Origin: Trichoderma breve
Taxonomy: Eukaryota; Ascomycota; Sordariomycetes; Hypocreales; Hypocreaceae
Direction: 5' to 3'
DNA: 64,000 bases
Assembly (NCBI RefSeq): GCF_028502605.1
Contig: NW_026611593.1
Location: 806,001 to 870,000 of the forward strand
Shown: piece by piece, positions 21,864 to 34,095 of the stretch
How positions within the stretch are numbered: the stretch's first letter is position 1
How the letters are laid out: each line of letters opens with the position of its first letter
Notes under the pieces: model-generated
The model's input: only the letters and a program-made list of their open reading frames with translations
What the model was told of the DNA's origin: nothing
The model's database searches: none
Made by a program: the position numbers and the translations under genes

Positions 21864-24800
21864 ATGGACGTCCTAGGGCTTCTAGCCAATATATCTCAGG
21901 TCGTTGACCTCCTCGTCAAGATCGGTGTCATGTGCTCCATCTATTGTGTGGACGTCAAAAAGGCTCCCGGCGATGTGCGAAGACTACTAAAGGAGGTTGA
22001 CCGACTAACGGCCGTCATCAAAGAGCTTGAGAGCCTTCTTCAAAGCCCGAAAGGATCTTCCAAGCTACAATCTCCGAGCCTCCGCCAGGCAGTTTTCGAC
22101 CTTCACAGGCTCCTAGCAGAGATGGTGGCAAAGCTAGATCTGGGAGCCAAGCATGCCAGAGCTGTGTGGCCTTTCAAAAAGCGAGAGATTCACGAGATCT
22201 TTGCAACAATTGAGAGACAGAAGACTAATATTTTGTTGAATATCAACATTGAACAAACGTAAGATATTCAGTCCCCTTCCTCCTAGTGGCTATTGTTATA
22301 GCCACCAGCTGCTACTAGCTACTATGACTACCATGACTACCATGGCTACTTGGTCTATTCGATCTATCTGAGCTATCTGAGCTATCTGAGCTATCTGAGC
22401 TATCTGAGCTATCTGAGCTATCTGAGCTATCTGAGCTATCTGAGCTATCTGAGCTATCTGAGCTATCTGAGCTATTCCATTTACTTGGGCTACTTGGGCT
22501 ATTCGAGTTCTCAATTCTAACAGTAACCAGGTCGGTCCTTTTAGATGTTCACCAAGAGATTGTTCTATCCAAGCTACGAATTGCAGACGCGGCTACCTTC
22601 GATTCCAGTGCAGACGGGGAGCAATCTTTCTGCCTGGAAGGCACTCGGAGTCACATTATTGCCCAAATAGAGGAATGGGGCACCAACTCAGACAGCCAGT
22701 CAGTCTTCTGGCTCAACGGCATGGCAGGGACAGGAAAATCTACCATTTCCCGCACAATCGCACAATCTTTTGCGAATAAGAATATACTAGGTGCTAGTTT
22801 TTTCTTCAAGAGAGGTGGAGGTGATCGCAGCGGAACGAATTTCCTCATTACGACAATCGCCGCCCAGCTGGTCCGCCGAATTCCTTCCATTGCTTCACGA
22901 ATCCGTGAGGTTCTTGACTTCGAACCTCAAATTCACGAAAAACCTCTGGGTGATCAGTTCCAAAAGCTGATTTTAGATCCACTGAAAAACACTCCGGGAT
23001 GTTGGTCATCAAGTTTGCTTATTGTGGTCGACGCTCTCGACGAATGCGGCAATGAAGAGAATATGAGGACACTGATCGGCATTTTCTCAAAGGCTCAACA
23101 GAGCAATGACCCAAGGCTAAAAATCTTTCTCACAAGCAGACCCGAACTGCCCATTCGGCTCGGATTTGAGGAGATTAGTGGGAAATATGATCATCTGCTC
23201 CTCGCGACAGTGCCAAAAGCTACTATTGAGCATGATATAGGGCTGTTCATGAGACATCAACTTAATGTGATCAAAATGGATTACAACAAGTCTGTCTCAA
23301 TACATCGCAAAATATCTACCGGCTGGCCTGGCGATGATGTTGTGCAACAACTTATCGACTCAGCCGTCCCGTTATTTATTGTTGCCGCAACAATATGCCG
23401 CTTCTTGAAAGATAGAAGGCTAGGAGGCCCTCAGCATCAATTAAGCAAGATTCTCGAGTATCAAAAAATGCACATATCCGGTCTTGATATGACATACCTT
23501 CCGATTCTGGACAACCTTATTGCCGACCTTCCTCTGTCTGCCAGGAAAGAAGTGTTGACTAGATTCCAGTATTTAATTGGTTCAATAATCACACTTGCTC
23601 AGCCTTTGTCTATACGAAGCCTCGCCGATCTTCTGGGGATTTCTACAGACGCTATCGAAGATCAACTTGACCTTTTACATTCAGTACTTGGGGTTCCTAC
23701 TGACTTAGATACCCCTGTGAGACTATTGCACCTTTCTTTCCGAGATTTCCTGGTTGACTCTGAAAAGAAGCTTAATCTCAGCAAATATCCTTTCTGGGTA
23801 GATGAATCCGAGGCTCACTCAAAGCTATTCTCTCAATGCATCAAGTTATTGTCTACGGACGGCGTCCTCAAAGAAGACATTTGCTTTCTTAGAAGTCCAG
23901 GCACACTAAGATCCGATATAAAACAAAATGCTATTGATGAGCATCTACCTGGTGCAGTCCAATATGCTTGCATATACTGGGTCCATCACTTGAGTCTGAG
24001 CAGCCTCTGGATTTGTGATAATGACCAAACACACAAATTCTTGGCGAGCTACTTACTCAATTGGCTTGAAGCACTCAGCATAATGGGCCGGATTACAGAG
24101 AGCGTTCACATGATGGATGACTTGCTCTACAAACTCGAGGTAAGCGTTTACATAATTATTATAGGTAAAGCTAACCAAACATTTGAAAGGAAAAAAACGC
24201 ACAAGACATCGGAAACCTTATACGGGACGCGAAACGATTCATTCAAACAAATGTAGCAACATTTGACAAAGCGCCACTCCAAATATATTCTTCCGCCTTA
24301 ATATTCGCACCAGAGAAAAGCATTGTAAGGAGCGTGTTCAAATCAAGTATACCAACTTGGCTCTATTCCCTACCATCGATGCAATCCCACTGGGATCCAT
24401 GCTTAGCTACATTCGAGGACCAAAACATGAGGGATGCCGATGTTATAGCGATTCATGGCGGTGATAGATTCCTTTCTTATCCCGGACGTGAAGGAGAAAT
24501 GAAGATTTGGGATGCAAGAACACTGTCATGTGTTGCCATATACGAAGATGTTATGTATAAGTCTGTCAGGGTATCATCTGATGGCGCAGAAATACTATAC
24601 ATCTCCAGGAGCAAAGGTCTCCAAATTATGGATGCCTCAACAAGAAGTTGCATTGCGGAGTACAACGGCCATACCGACGAGATACGTCGTGCCATGTTTT
24701 CAGCGGATGGCCAATACCTTGCTTCAGGGTCAAAAGACGGAACCTTAAGAATATGGAGCAGAGCATCTGGCGAGATCACCTCAACTCATAATCATGATCA

Positions 24801-26673
24801 CACTGATCAGATGGAGGGATTTTCTCCAGATGGATTGACATTTCTAACGATTTCGAATTACAACAGTCTTCGGCTTCTTAGTTCAAGGATAAGCGGCCAT
24901 ATGTTGACGATGAACGGTCACAAAGGACGTATTAGAGCTGCTGTATTTTCTCCAAACAGCCAAATATTAGTGTCTCTTGATTCGAGCAATATAATAATAT
25001 TTTGGGACAGGCTATCTGGCAATACTCTGGAAGCTGAAGGAGCCAATTATATCGTTAACAGAGGTTTGCTGTTCTTTTCTGACGGACTCCGCGTCATTAC
25101 TGCCATGATAGCAAGTGTCGAGAAGGGGCATGCGATTGGCATCTGGAATACCTTAAGAGCAACTTGCGATTCTCTCTTGGAAGGCCATCGCGCTGCCATA
25201 TCAGATGTTGTCCTATCAGAGGATGAAAGCAAGATTGCCTCAGGTTCATATGACAAAAGTATCAGAGTATGGGATATGAATACGGCGACTTGTATCGCGA
25301 TATACGACGGTCATGCTGAGAGTATTGTCAGCCTCATTTATTCGGCTGATGAAACGCTACTCATATCCGTGGATTTTAATGGAACCTTCAAAGTCTGGGA
25401 TACCAGCATTGAAACGCAGTGGGGGGAGATTGAGAGCCATGAAGGCGCAGTCCTCGAAGTTGTGTTTTCTCCAGACAAAAAGACGATTGTAACTACTTCT
25501 GGAGACCGCACGGTGCGACTATGGGATTCAACTACAGGTAAATGTCTGTCGATGGGCACAGGCCACCGAATTTTTGCTTGGATTCCCTTGATGGTTCCTC
25601 AAGATATTCCTACGGCTCCTTTCGATCATATCATGAGTTCTCGTGGACTCTTTGGCTTTCCAAGATCGATTGAATTTTCGGCAGACAGCTCGACAATTTT
25701 ATCCTCAACTGATGGTTCGGAAGCTTTCAGCATTAAACTTTGGAACGCAGCAAACGGCGACTGCCAGTTGTTGTCCGACGAATTCACGGGCTCTATTCTA
25801 TCAATTGCATTTTCACCTGACGGTACAACCGTAACATCAACGTCCAGGGATGGTATCATGAGGTACTGGGACACGACGACGCAGAAACTTCTTGCTTCAT
25901 TCGGAGGAGGAACCTACAGTATATCTTCATCAATCTACACAGTAGATGGCACCCAGCTCGTTCTCGCCTGCGACGATGGAATGGTCCGTTTGCTCCATCC
26001 TTCAACTAGAAATTGCAAGGAAATGAACGAGGCACATGATAGCCCCGTGATGATTGTTACAATGTCGGTAAGCGGATCCAAGCTTGCTTCTAACGCAAAG
26101 TCAAAAGTCAAAATTTGGGACGCAGACGCCGGAACATGCATCGCCAATTATACTTCAACATCAGATACTACAAGCAACATAAGCAAACTGCTTTTCTCTC
26201 CTGATGAACAATACCTTGTCGTTCTGTACGAAGCTGGGGAAATCAAGATTGAGATTCTGAGTGTCGCAACAGGACACTGCCTTGATAAGCTCGTTGGGAT
26301 TTGTGGGCTTGCCAACCACATGGCATTCGATTCATCTGCCGGTTCCAGCCTACGAGTAATCACCAATGTGGGCACCCTTGAATTTGACCCGCCTGGCTCA
26401 GCTACCTGTGTTCATGCAAGGTCATCCTTCAGCAGCCAAAGGGCGGTAAATACGATTGGACTTGGTCTCAGCAAAGACGGGGAATGGATTACGTGGGACT
26501 CGCGCAACATGCTTTGGCTGCCATCCGCATTCAGAATCTCAGCATCAGATATCGATGTCGCGGGGTCTCTACTCGCTCTTGGATCTCGACTCGGACGGCT
26601 GCTCCTGATAGGGGTCGACCCGTCCAAAATGCCGGTTAACGTTCTGGACGCCTCACCGCGGCCCTTGGCCTAG
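21864..26673 (+). CDS. NLR: HeLo-like / NACHT / WD40 STAND protein
   Basis: Exons 21864..22258, 22531..24139 and 24190..26673 give 1495 aa. Residues 1-130 resemble the HeLo-like (HELL/PF17111-type) domain of fungal death proteins: MDVLGLLANISQVVDLLVKI, a helical middle and WPFKKREIHEIFATIER. The NACHT domain follows, with Walker A GMAGTGKST (195-203) and Walker B LIVVDALDEC ending at C304, then FLTSRPELP. The C-terminal 800 residues are roughly 14 WD40-type blades (for example GHTDEIRRAMFSADGQYLASG and DGTLRIW). The architecture is that of fungal incompatibility NLRs such as HET-E relatives: WD40 senses, NACHT switches, HeLo-like executes at the membrane. The WD repeats are well diverged from each other. 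Intron 1 holds a 9-bp minisatellite. Confidence 0.92.
22364..22471 (+). repeat. 9-bp minisatellite inside the NLR first intron
   Basis: Twelve perfect head-to-tail copies of CTATCTGAG fill 108 bp of the 272-bp intron 22259-22530. Degenerate CTAC/CATGA-type repeats flank it on the left and TACTTGGGC pairs on the right. It is not a CRISPR array, having no spacers. Confidence 0.97.
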
Positions 26674-27077
26674 CGCATATCACCGCCGACCCGAAGCTCT
26701 AATCCAGAAGCAGGCACACATGCGGCTGATGAAGCTTCCGCCAGCATACTCGTACGCAGACTTGGGCGGGGCAAATTCGCAAGCAGCAATCCTCTGTGGA
26801 TGCGAAAGGTAACTGGACAACTGGATTCCGTATGACAATTTAGGGATAGCAACGTGGCACTACTCCCCTCCCATCCTTGCGCCAAAGTCGTCATCGTGGA
26901 TCAGCTCGTAAGAAGGACTTGACTTTTACCCCGCTGAAATACCTCCTTACCAGTTTCCGATGGAGGGGGTCAGTTTATTCGCGGACATAAAGCTACAGAG
27001 CTCCCCTCTTGTCTCCCTACCAGTCGAAATTTGACCAGCATTTTACAACATCATTTACTATACCACTTTTTGCTACA
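26674..27077. other. Intergenic, FKBP promoter
   Basis: 404 bp between the NLR stop codon and the FKBP start. No further feature was recognised. Confidence 0.5.
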
Positions 27078-27784
27078 ATGGCCGATCAACCCACCAAGAC
27101 CATCCTCGAGGAAGGCTCCGGCCCCAACCCTGAAAAGGGCAACGTTGTTCTCATGGGTTATACCGGTTGGCTGAAGGACACCTCCCAGCCGGACAACAAG
27201 GGAAAGAAGTGAGTGGCAATGCCATACACTGTTCGTTGGTGTTTTTACTTATGTGCGATATTAGGTTCGACTCTTCTTACGACCGACCGGGCGAAGGCTT
27301 TAGCTGTCAGATTGGTGTTGGACAAGTCATCAAGGGTACGATTTATTCACCGATTCCACGCAGGTCGTACATTGACAATGTTGCGCAGGTTGGGACTTGG
27401 GTGTTGTTACTATGAAGCTCGGCGAGAAGGCTAGACTTGATATTCCCAGGTACGCACATATGGTCGCATTCAATGTTTGGACGTCTTACTAACACGGTTC
27501 GTAATAGCCACCTCGCTTATGGCAACAGGTAAGCCGATCAAAGTTTTGCTACGACGGTCAAGAAACGAACCCAGACGAATTGGCCTGCCCAATGACGAAA
27601 TATGGTACAACAGAACGAAGATTGCATGAGCATGCTAACATTCTTCTAGGTCTGTTGGCAATCTTATCCCTGCCAACTCTGACCTCATCTTGTAAGTCGA
27701 ATTGAATATCTATATGTAGTATTTTCTACGAACGTGACATCTGACATTATTCGTAGTGACGTCCATCTGAAGCAAATCAAATAG
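27078..27784 (+). CDS. FKBP12-type peptidyl-prolyl isomerase
   Basis: Cytosolic FK506-binding rotamase that catalyses prolyl cis-trans isomerisation and is the target of FK506 and rapamycin. Six exons: 27078..27208, 27265..27335, 27389..27449, 27508..27528, 27650..27691 and 27757..27784, giving 117 aa with one FKBP domain and no targeting signal. Active-site landmarks are present: FDSSYDR, GQVIKGWDLGV, KLGEKARLDIP, HLAYGNR and LIPANSDLIFDVHL. The fourth exon has only 21 nt. FKBP12s are usually about 108 aa; the extra residues lie in the early DTSQPDNKGKK loop. Intron positions follow from the conserved protein, so the gene model is firm. Confidence 0.94.
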
Positions 27785-28941
27785 ACGAGCAATAGGAACG
27801 AGAACCACGGCACTAAAAGTATAATTTTGGAAAGAGCCATTTTTTTGGATATATCAAACACAGGATAGTTCTAGAGATTCAAGATTGTCTTGTGCTCTTC
27901 TCAGAAGATCAATTTTCTTGCCACTCGTCTCCCGTGACTTGATGCCGTATTCATGCATCGTGTAGCCCAGCACGCTGGCACAACTACATACATGCACCTA
28001 GAGGCAGTAGAAGATAAACTTGAAGTATCTACGAACCTGCTTAAAATCGACTGATGATATCGCCCGGCCCAACGGTCCAAGTCTTTATGTTCAATCGTAT
28101 CCAGCTGTCAACCACGGAACAACGGACAACAGCGCCCTAAATGACAGCTTCCATTAAGCAACCGGACCCATCGGAAGCCTTGTACAGTGAGCCCAGCAAA
28201 ATATCGCCGTTCAGCTCAATGATGCACCATAAATCCCGATTCTTCCCCTATACTCTTCCCTATCAAAACCGTTGAAGCTATCCGGTCCGTCCCTGAAAAA
28301 ACGCTCGAGCTTCCATGGCGCTCTGACCGGTTCCAAAGCAGGTACCTCGAGCTATTTCTAAGAGCTGGCTGTCTAAGCCAATCACAGCGTCAGTGCCCCG
28401 CCTTGCTGCCCCGCCCGCGTTGCCTCAGCTTTTGCTGCCCCTCTTCTCGGTACTTCTGCCTTGTACCCGAGTTTTTTGCGTGTACTTCGTACCCCTCTGT
28501 CAGCAGCTGGGCAACAGCAGCAGCTGCCAAACTCCCGTCGCTGCTGCTAGTACAGCACAGTATTACAGTGGCACGATTAGCCACATTACCTCATCAGAAA
28601 GAACTGGAGCCTGTCATGTCCAGTGCAAGCCAACACTTCTGAATCCTGCTCATTACAAACCAACTTCTTCTCTTCCAACGCTCTTCTTCTTGTCCTTTGT
28701 CGACAAGAGAATCACCGCCTTCTTCCACCAAGCCAAACGACTCTTCTCCCGCACCGTCAGACACGCAGCAGGCTTCTTCTCTAGCCACCGTCACCCCTCT
28801 TTATCAGCAGCATCTGGGTGAGGTCACGCTCGACCTAGGTGCTGGATCACCATATCCAAGATTTCGTCACAGCCCAGCCCCGGAACGCTGGCGAAGCGAA
28901 GGCTCTCTGAAGGGGAGTCTCAACAGAACCTCAAGAGAACC
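27785..28941. other. Intergenic and probable 5' leader of the E1 gene
   Basis: 1.16 kb. Plus-strand frames at 28393-28821 and 28697-28951 overlap, are of low complexity and look like a CT-rich leader, not genes. A short upstream frame (ATG at 28616) ends after eight codons. Confidence 0.5.
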
Positions 28942-31900
28942 ATGGCTGTAGGTTGATAGATAGCTCCCTCCGAGAAAGGCGCGAAACTGACCGTCTGCTT
29001 CAAACCAACAGGCCGCCAAGCTTCCCGAGGTCGATCTTGCAACCCGCATGCAAGTCGATGAATCCGTTGTTGGAACTACAGAAATCGATGAGTCTCTATA
29101 CAGCCGACAGCTCTATGTCTTAGGACACGAGGCCATGCGCCGCATGGGCGCCTCCAACGTCCTCGTCGTTGGTCTCAAGGGTCTCGGTGTCGAGATTGCC
29201 AAGAATATTGCCTTGGCCGGTGTCAAGAGTTTGACTGTCTACGACCCTGCTCCGGTCCAGATTGCCGATCTCTCAGCCCAGTTCTTCTTGACTCCCAAGG
29301 ATGTCGGCAAGCCCAGAGATGAAGTCACGGCACCGCGTGTCGCAGAGCTCAACGCTTATACCCCCGTCAAGGTTCACCAATCTCCCAGGTATAGCCACCA
29401 AATTCTCAGACTTCGTTTTTAGAGGGGTATTACTGACCACAAATTGTAGCATCGAGGATAACTTCGCTCAATTCGACAAGTATCAGGTTGTGGTGCTGAC
29501 CAATGCGCCCATCTCGACACAAAAGGCTGTAGGCGACTACTGCCACTCCAAGGGCATCTACGTTGTCATCGCCGATACCTTCGGCCTATTTGGCTCCATC
29601 TTCTGTGACTTTGGTGATAAGTTTACCATTATCGATCAGAACGGCGAGGCCGCCTTGAGCGGTATCGTTGCTGGCATCGACGAAGAGGGTCTGGTGTCGG
29701 CACTCGATGAGACTCGCCACGGTTTAGAAGATGGCGACTACGTCACATTTTCCGAAGTTGAGGGCATGGAGGCGTTGAATGGATGCGAGCCGCGTAAGAT
29801 TACGGTTAAGGGTCCGTACACCTTCTCCATTGGCGATGTGTCAGGCCTCGGACAGTACCAGCGTGGAGGAACTTATCAGCAGGTCAAGATGCCCAAGGTC
29901 GTCGATTTCAAGAGCTTTACAGCCGCGCTGAAGGAGCCAGAGTTCCTTATTTCCGACTACGCCAAGTTCGATCGACCCCAGCAGCTTCATCTTGGATTCC
30001 AGGCCCTCCATGCGTTCCAAGTCGCCAATGGACGACTTCCCAACCCCATGGACGAGAAAGATGCCATTGTCGTTCTCGAGGCCGCCAAGACGTTTGCCGC
30101 CGATGAGAAACTCGAAATCGATATTGACGAGAAGCTGCTGAAAGAGCTGAGTTTCCAGGCCCTTGGTGACCTTAGCCCCATGGCAGCACTCTTTGGCGGT
30201 ATCGCTGCTCAGGAGGTTCTCAAAGCTGTGTCTGGCAAGTTCAATCCCATCCAGCAATGGATGTACTTTGATTCGCTCGAGTCCCTCCCTACTTCTACCA
30301 AGCGAAGCCCTGAGCTGTGCAAGCCCATCGGTAGCCGTTACGATGGCCAGATTGCTGTCTTTGGAACCGAGTACCAGGAGAAGATTGCCAATCTCAAGCA
30401 ATTTCTCGTTGGTGCCGGTGCCATTGGTTGTGAGATGCTAAAGAACTGGGCCATGATTGGCTTGGGCACAGGACCCAAGGGCAAGATTTATGTCACCGAC
30501 ATGGACTCCATCGAGAAGAGCAACCTCAACCGACAGTTCCTTTTCCGAGCCGCTGATGTCGGCAGCATGAAGAGCGACTGCGCTGCCAGGGCTGTGCAGC
30601 GAATGAACCCAGAGCTGGAAGGCCACATTGAGACTTTGCGAGAGCGCGTTAGTCCCGAGACTGAGCATGTCTTCAATGAGGAATTTTGGCGTAGCCTGGA
30701 TGGAGTCACCAACGCTCTGGACAATGTCGAAGCGAGAACTTACGTTGACCGAAGATGCGTCTTCTTCCGAAAGCCGCTGCTGGAGAGCGGAACTCTGGGC
30801 ACCAAGGGCAACACGCAAGTTGTCCTGCCCCATTTGACAGAGTCTTACTCTTCTTCCCAAGACCCCCCGGAGAAGGAGTTCCCCATGTGCACAATCCGAA
30901 GCTTCCCGAACAAGATTGACCATACCATTGCCTGGGCCAAGGAGTACATGTTTGAGAAGTGTTTTGTCAAAGCTCCCCAGACTGTGAACCTCTATCTGAC
31001 TCAGCCCAACTTCATCGAGGCCACTCTGAAGCAAGGCGGCAACCAGAAGGAAACCCTGGAGACGATCCGCAACTACCTTACCACCGAGCGGCCCCGGACC
31101 TTTGAGGACTGCATTGCCTGGGCTCGTCTCCTCTTTGAGACGGAGTTTGCGAACAAGGTCCAGCAGCTGTTGTACAACTTCCCCAAGGACTCGGTGACTT
31201 CGGGCGGCACTCCCTTCTGGTCTGGTCCGAAGAGGGCTCCAGATGCCCTCAAGTTCGACCCCAATAACCCGACTCACTTTGGATTTATCGTGGCTGCCGC
31301 GAACCTTCATGCGTTCAACTTTAACATTAAGTCGCCCGGCACCGACAAGTCCATTTATTTGAAGGAACTGGAGAATGTCATTGTGCCTGATTTCACCCCC
31401 GACTCAAACGTCAAGATCCAGGCAGATGACAAGGAACCCGTAAGCCCTCTACCTTTTTAAAAGCCCAAGTATTTTGTATCTCAATAGTACTAACTATATT
31501 TTAGGATCCCAACGCCAGCAGCTTTGATGACACGGATGAGCTCACAACCCTCTCTGCCAGCCTCCCGTCGGCAAGCACTCTTGCGGGCTTCCAGCTGCAG
31601 CCTGTCGAGTTCGAAAAGGACGACGACACCAACCACCACATTGACTTCATCACTGCCTGCAGCAACCTGAGGGCCGAGAACTACAAGATTGAGCCTGCTG
31701 ACAGACACAAGACCAAGTTTATTGCGGGCAAGATCATCCCCGCCATCGCCACGACAACGGCCCTCGTTACTGGCTTGGTTGTCCTGGAACTCTACAAGAT
31801 CATTGACGGCAAGGATGATATTGAGCAGTACAAGAACGGCTTCATCAACCTGGCTCTGCCATTCTTTGGATTCGGCGAGCCCATTGCTAGTCCCAAGGTT

Positions 31901-32230
31901 GAATACAAGGGCCCTGATGGCAAGGTCAAGCTAGACAAGATTTGGGACCGATTCGAGGTCGAAAACATCACGCTCAAGGAGCTTCTCGACTACTTTGAGA
32001 AGAAGGGCCTTAGCATCAGCATGCTCAGCTCTGGCGTCAGCCTGCTGTATGCAAGCTTCTTCCCTCCGTCCAAGCTCAAGGACCGCTACGCACTCAAGCT
32101 CAGCGAGCTGGTAGAGACCATTTCCAAGAAGCCCATTCCTTCTCACCAGAAGGAGCTGATCTTTGAGATGGTGGCTGAGGATTTGGACGAAGAGGACGTG
32201 GAGGTTCCGTACATTAAGGTAAATATTTGA
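28942..32230 (+). CDS. uba1: Ubiquitin-activating enzyme E1
   Basis: Adenylates the ubiquitin C-terminus and passes it to its own cysteine before transfer to E2 enzymes; acts in nucleus and cytosol. Exons 28942..28947, 29012..29388, 29450..31439 and 31505..32230 give 1032 aa, the normal length. The first exon is only six coding bases (Met-Ala), chosen because it joins in phase to [18 protein letters not shown]; this start is the least certain part. Visible domains: inactive adenylation half ([15 protein letters not shown]), active half ([14 protein letters not shown] with [16 protein letters not shown]), catalytic C608 in [10 protein letters not shown], and the C-terminal ubiquitin-fold domain ending near EVPYIKVNI. 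Single essential enzyme in most fungi. Confidence 0.96.
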
Positions 32231-32812
32231 TTAGGTTTTATTGGAATTAAATAGACTCGGCGCGGTTCATAAGTAGTCACCACATGAGTAGATATTTGGA
32301 ACAGAAATGAATAGCCTTAACGGATATATCAATCCCACTCTGGTGATATCAGCATGCTTCCGTATGCTTCAGTATGTTTGGGCACCCGGCACTCTTTTCC
32401 TTGCATAGCAGGGGACCATAATGGAAGACAATTGTCGTGATGACTAAAGACGCAGAATGGCTGAGTGATGAAGGCGCTAACGCCCGTGGGCGCTGTTACG
32501 TCACAATTAGAAAGCGCGCTAAGTTTTGTTCCGACGAAGAGGGATTTGGAATGACGAGGTGGGTGGATGCCATTGGATGTTATTAGTAACGTGGGAGCGA
32601 CGCCCGAAGCTTTAGCAATGCTTAAGTCAGAACACAGTCACATAGGCTATCGTAACCACTGGAACGCTAACGGGTTAAGCTGAAGGATCTCGCAGGTGGG
32701 CTTGAGGGGGCGACGCTTGGCGTTGTCGATGATACTATGAAGAGTGCTTTGTGTATATATAGACCTTCTGGCTCCCCAAGTGGTGAGTGAGGAGAAAGCA
32801 TTCAGACTTTAA
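32231..32812. other. Intergenic, GST promoter
   Basis: 582 bp without a coding frame. It carries the promoter of the next gene, including the TATA element listed separately. Confidence 0.5.
32754..32761 (+). promoter_or_regulatory. TATA-box candidate
   Basis: TATATATA lies 52 bp upstream of the GST start codon, with the leader in between. Confidence 0.45.
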
Positions 32813-34095
32813 ATGAGAGCAATTCAACAGCAGTTGAGAACCAGATCTTTTGGGGTTTTGTTCAACAATAATCACAAGCAGTTTACCAAAACATTGACAT
32901 ATTCGACGTTGTCTAATAGTGCAACTGGGTTTGGAACTTTACGAAAAACAAACAGTATTACACGAGCTTCACCACTACAGTTTCCAATTCAAATCAGAAT
33001 GGTTAGTATCTAGTGGTTTCTCCTTACCATTGTATATTTGAATTGAATAATAATCCTAACACTTGTATCCAATAATTGCAGGCTTCCAACGAGGGCAAAA
33101 TCACCGACTGGGTCAAGCCCGGCGACACAACTGGCGAGTTCAAGCGTCAAGTCAGCTCGTTCCGCAACTGGATCTCCCGCGAGGCCGGTGCCGAGTTTCC
33201 TCCCGAAAAGGGGAGGTATCATCTCTACGTCAGCTACGCCTGCCCATGGGCGCACCGAACTTTGATCACCAGAAAACTCAAGGGCCTCGAGGACATTATT
33301 TCCTTCTCCGTGGTGCATTGGCATCTGGAGCAGAAGGGGTGGCGATTTGCCACCAAGGAGGACAATGATATCCCCGGCGAGAACGTTATTCCTGATCCCC
33401 TTCACGAGGGCTTTACGCATATCCGGGACGTGTACTTTGAGTCGAACAAGGACTACACTGGACGATTTACCGTTCCGGTGCTGTATGACAAGAAGACGAA
33501 GCAGATTGTCAACAACGAGAGCAGCGAGATTATCCGAATGCTGGGGACAGAGTTTGACGACTTGATTGAGGAAAAGTACCGCTCCATTGTTCTCTACCCC
33601 GAGAGCCTCAAGAGCCAGATCGAAGAGACCAACGAGTGGACGTACAACCTCATCAACAACGGCGTCTACAGGGCCGGCTTCGCCACCAGCTCCCAAGCCT
33701 ACGAGACCGCCGTCGTCGCCCTGTTCGAGGCTCTCGACCGCGCAGAGAAGCATCTCGCCTCGCAGGCCGAGGGGCCTTACTACTTTGGCAAGGACATCAC
33801 CGAGGCAGACATCCGGCTGTACGTGACGCTGGTGCGCTTCGACCCCGTGTACGTGCAGCACTTTAAGTGCAACATCCGCGACATTCGCAGCGGGTATCCT
33901 CACTTGCACAAGTGGATGCGCAACTTGTACTGGAGCCTGCCGGCGTTCAAGGAGACGACGCAGTTTGATCATATTAAGTGGCATTACACCCGAAGTCATA
34001 CGCAGATCAACCCGTTCAGCATCACGCCTGTCGGGCCGCTGCCGCACATTTTGCCGCTGGAGGAGGAGGTGCCCGCGGTGGTGGCGAGAGTGTAG
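32813..34095 (+). CDS. Glutathionyl-hydroquinone reductase / omega-like GST (ECM4 family)
   Basis: Two exons, 32813..33001 and 33082..34095, 400 aa. The catalytic motif CPWAH (C117) belongs to the Xi-class glutathionyl-hydroquinone reductases, which reduce glutathionyl conjugates of quinones using two GSH. Further family landmarks are SFRNWI, VPVLYD, NNESSEI and DIRLYVTLVRFDPVY. The first 60 residues (MRAIQQQLRTRSF and onward, basic, no acidic residues) look like a mitochondrial presequence. Exon 1 ends exactly on an in-frame ATG (M63), so initiation there would give a cytosolic form. The full minus-strand open frame over exon 2 (33010-34047) is a shadow. Confidence 0.92.

Noticed and set aside
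22364..22471. Regular short repeats resembling a CRISPR array
   Set aside because: Units are contiguous 9-mers without spacers, in a eukaryotic intron.
22296..22514. Minus-strand 72-codon frame coding a run of Ile-Ala-Gln triplets
   Set aside because: It is the translation of the 9-bp minisatellite inside an intron, with no independent support.
28393..28951. Overlapping plus-strand frames before the E1 gene
   Set aside because: Low-complexity CT-rich leader; the E1 protein is complete without them.
30438..31310. 290-codon minus-strand open frame in the E1 gene
   Set aside because: Antisense shadow of the conserved E1 coding sequence.
33010..34047. 345-codon minus-strand open frame opposite the GST gene
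   Set aside because: Shadow of GC-rich third positions; the plus strand has a clear enzyme with a conserved active site.
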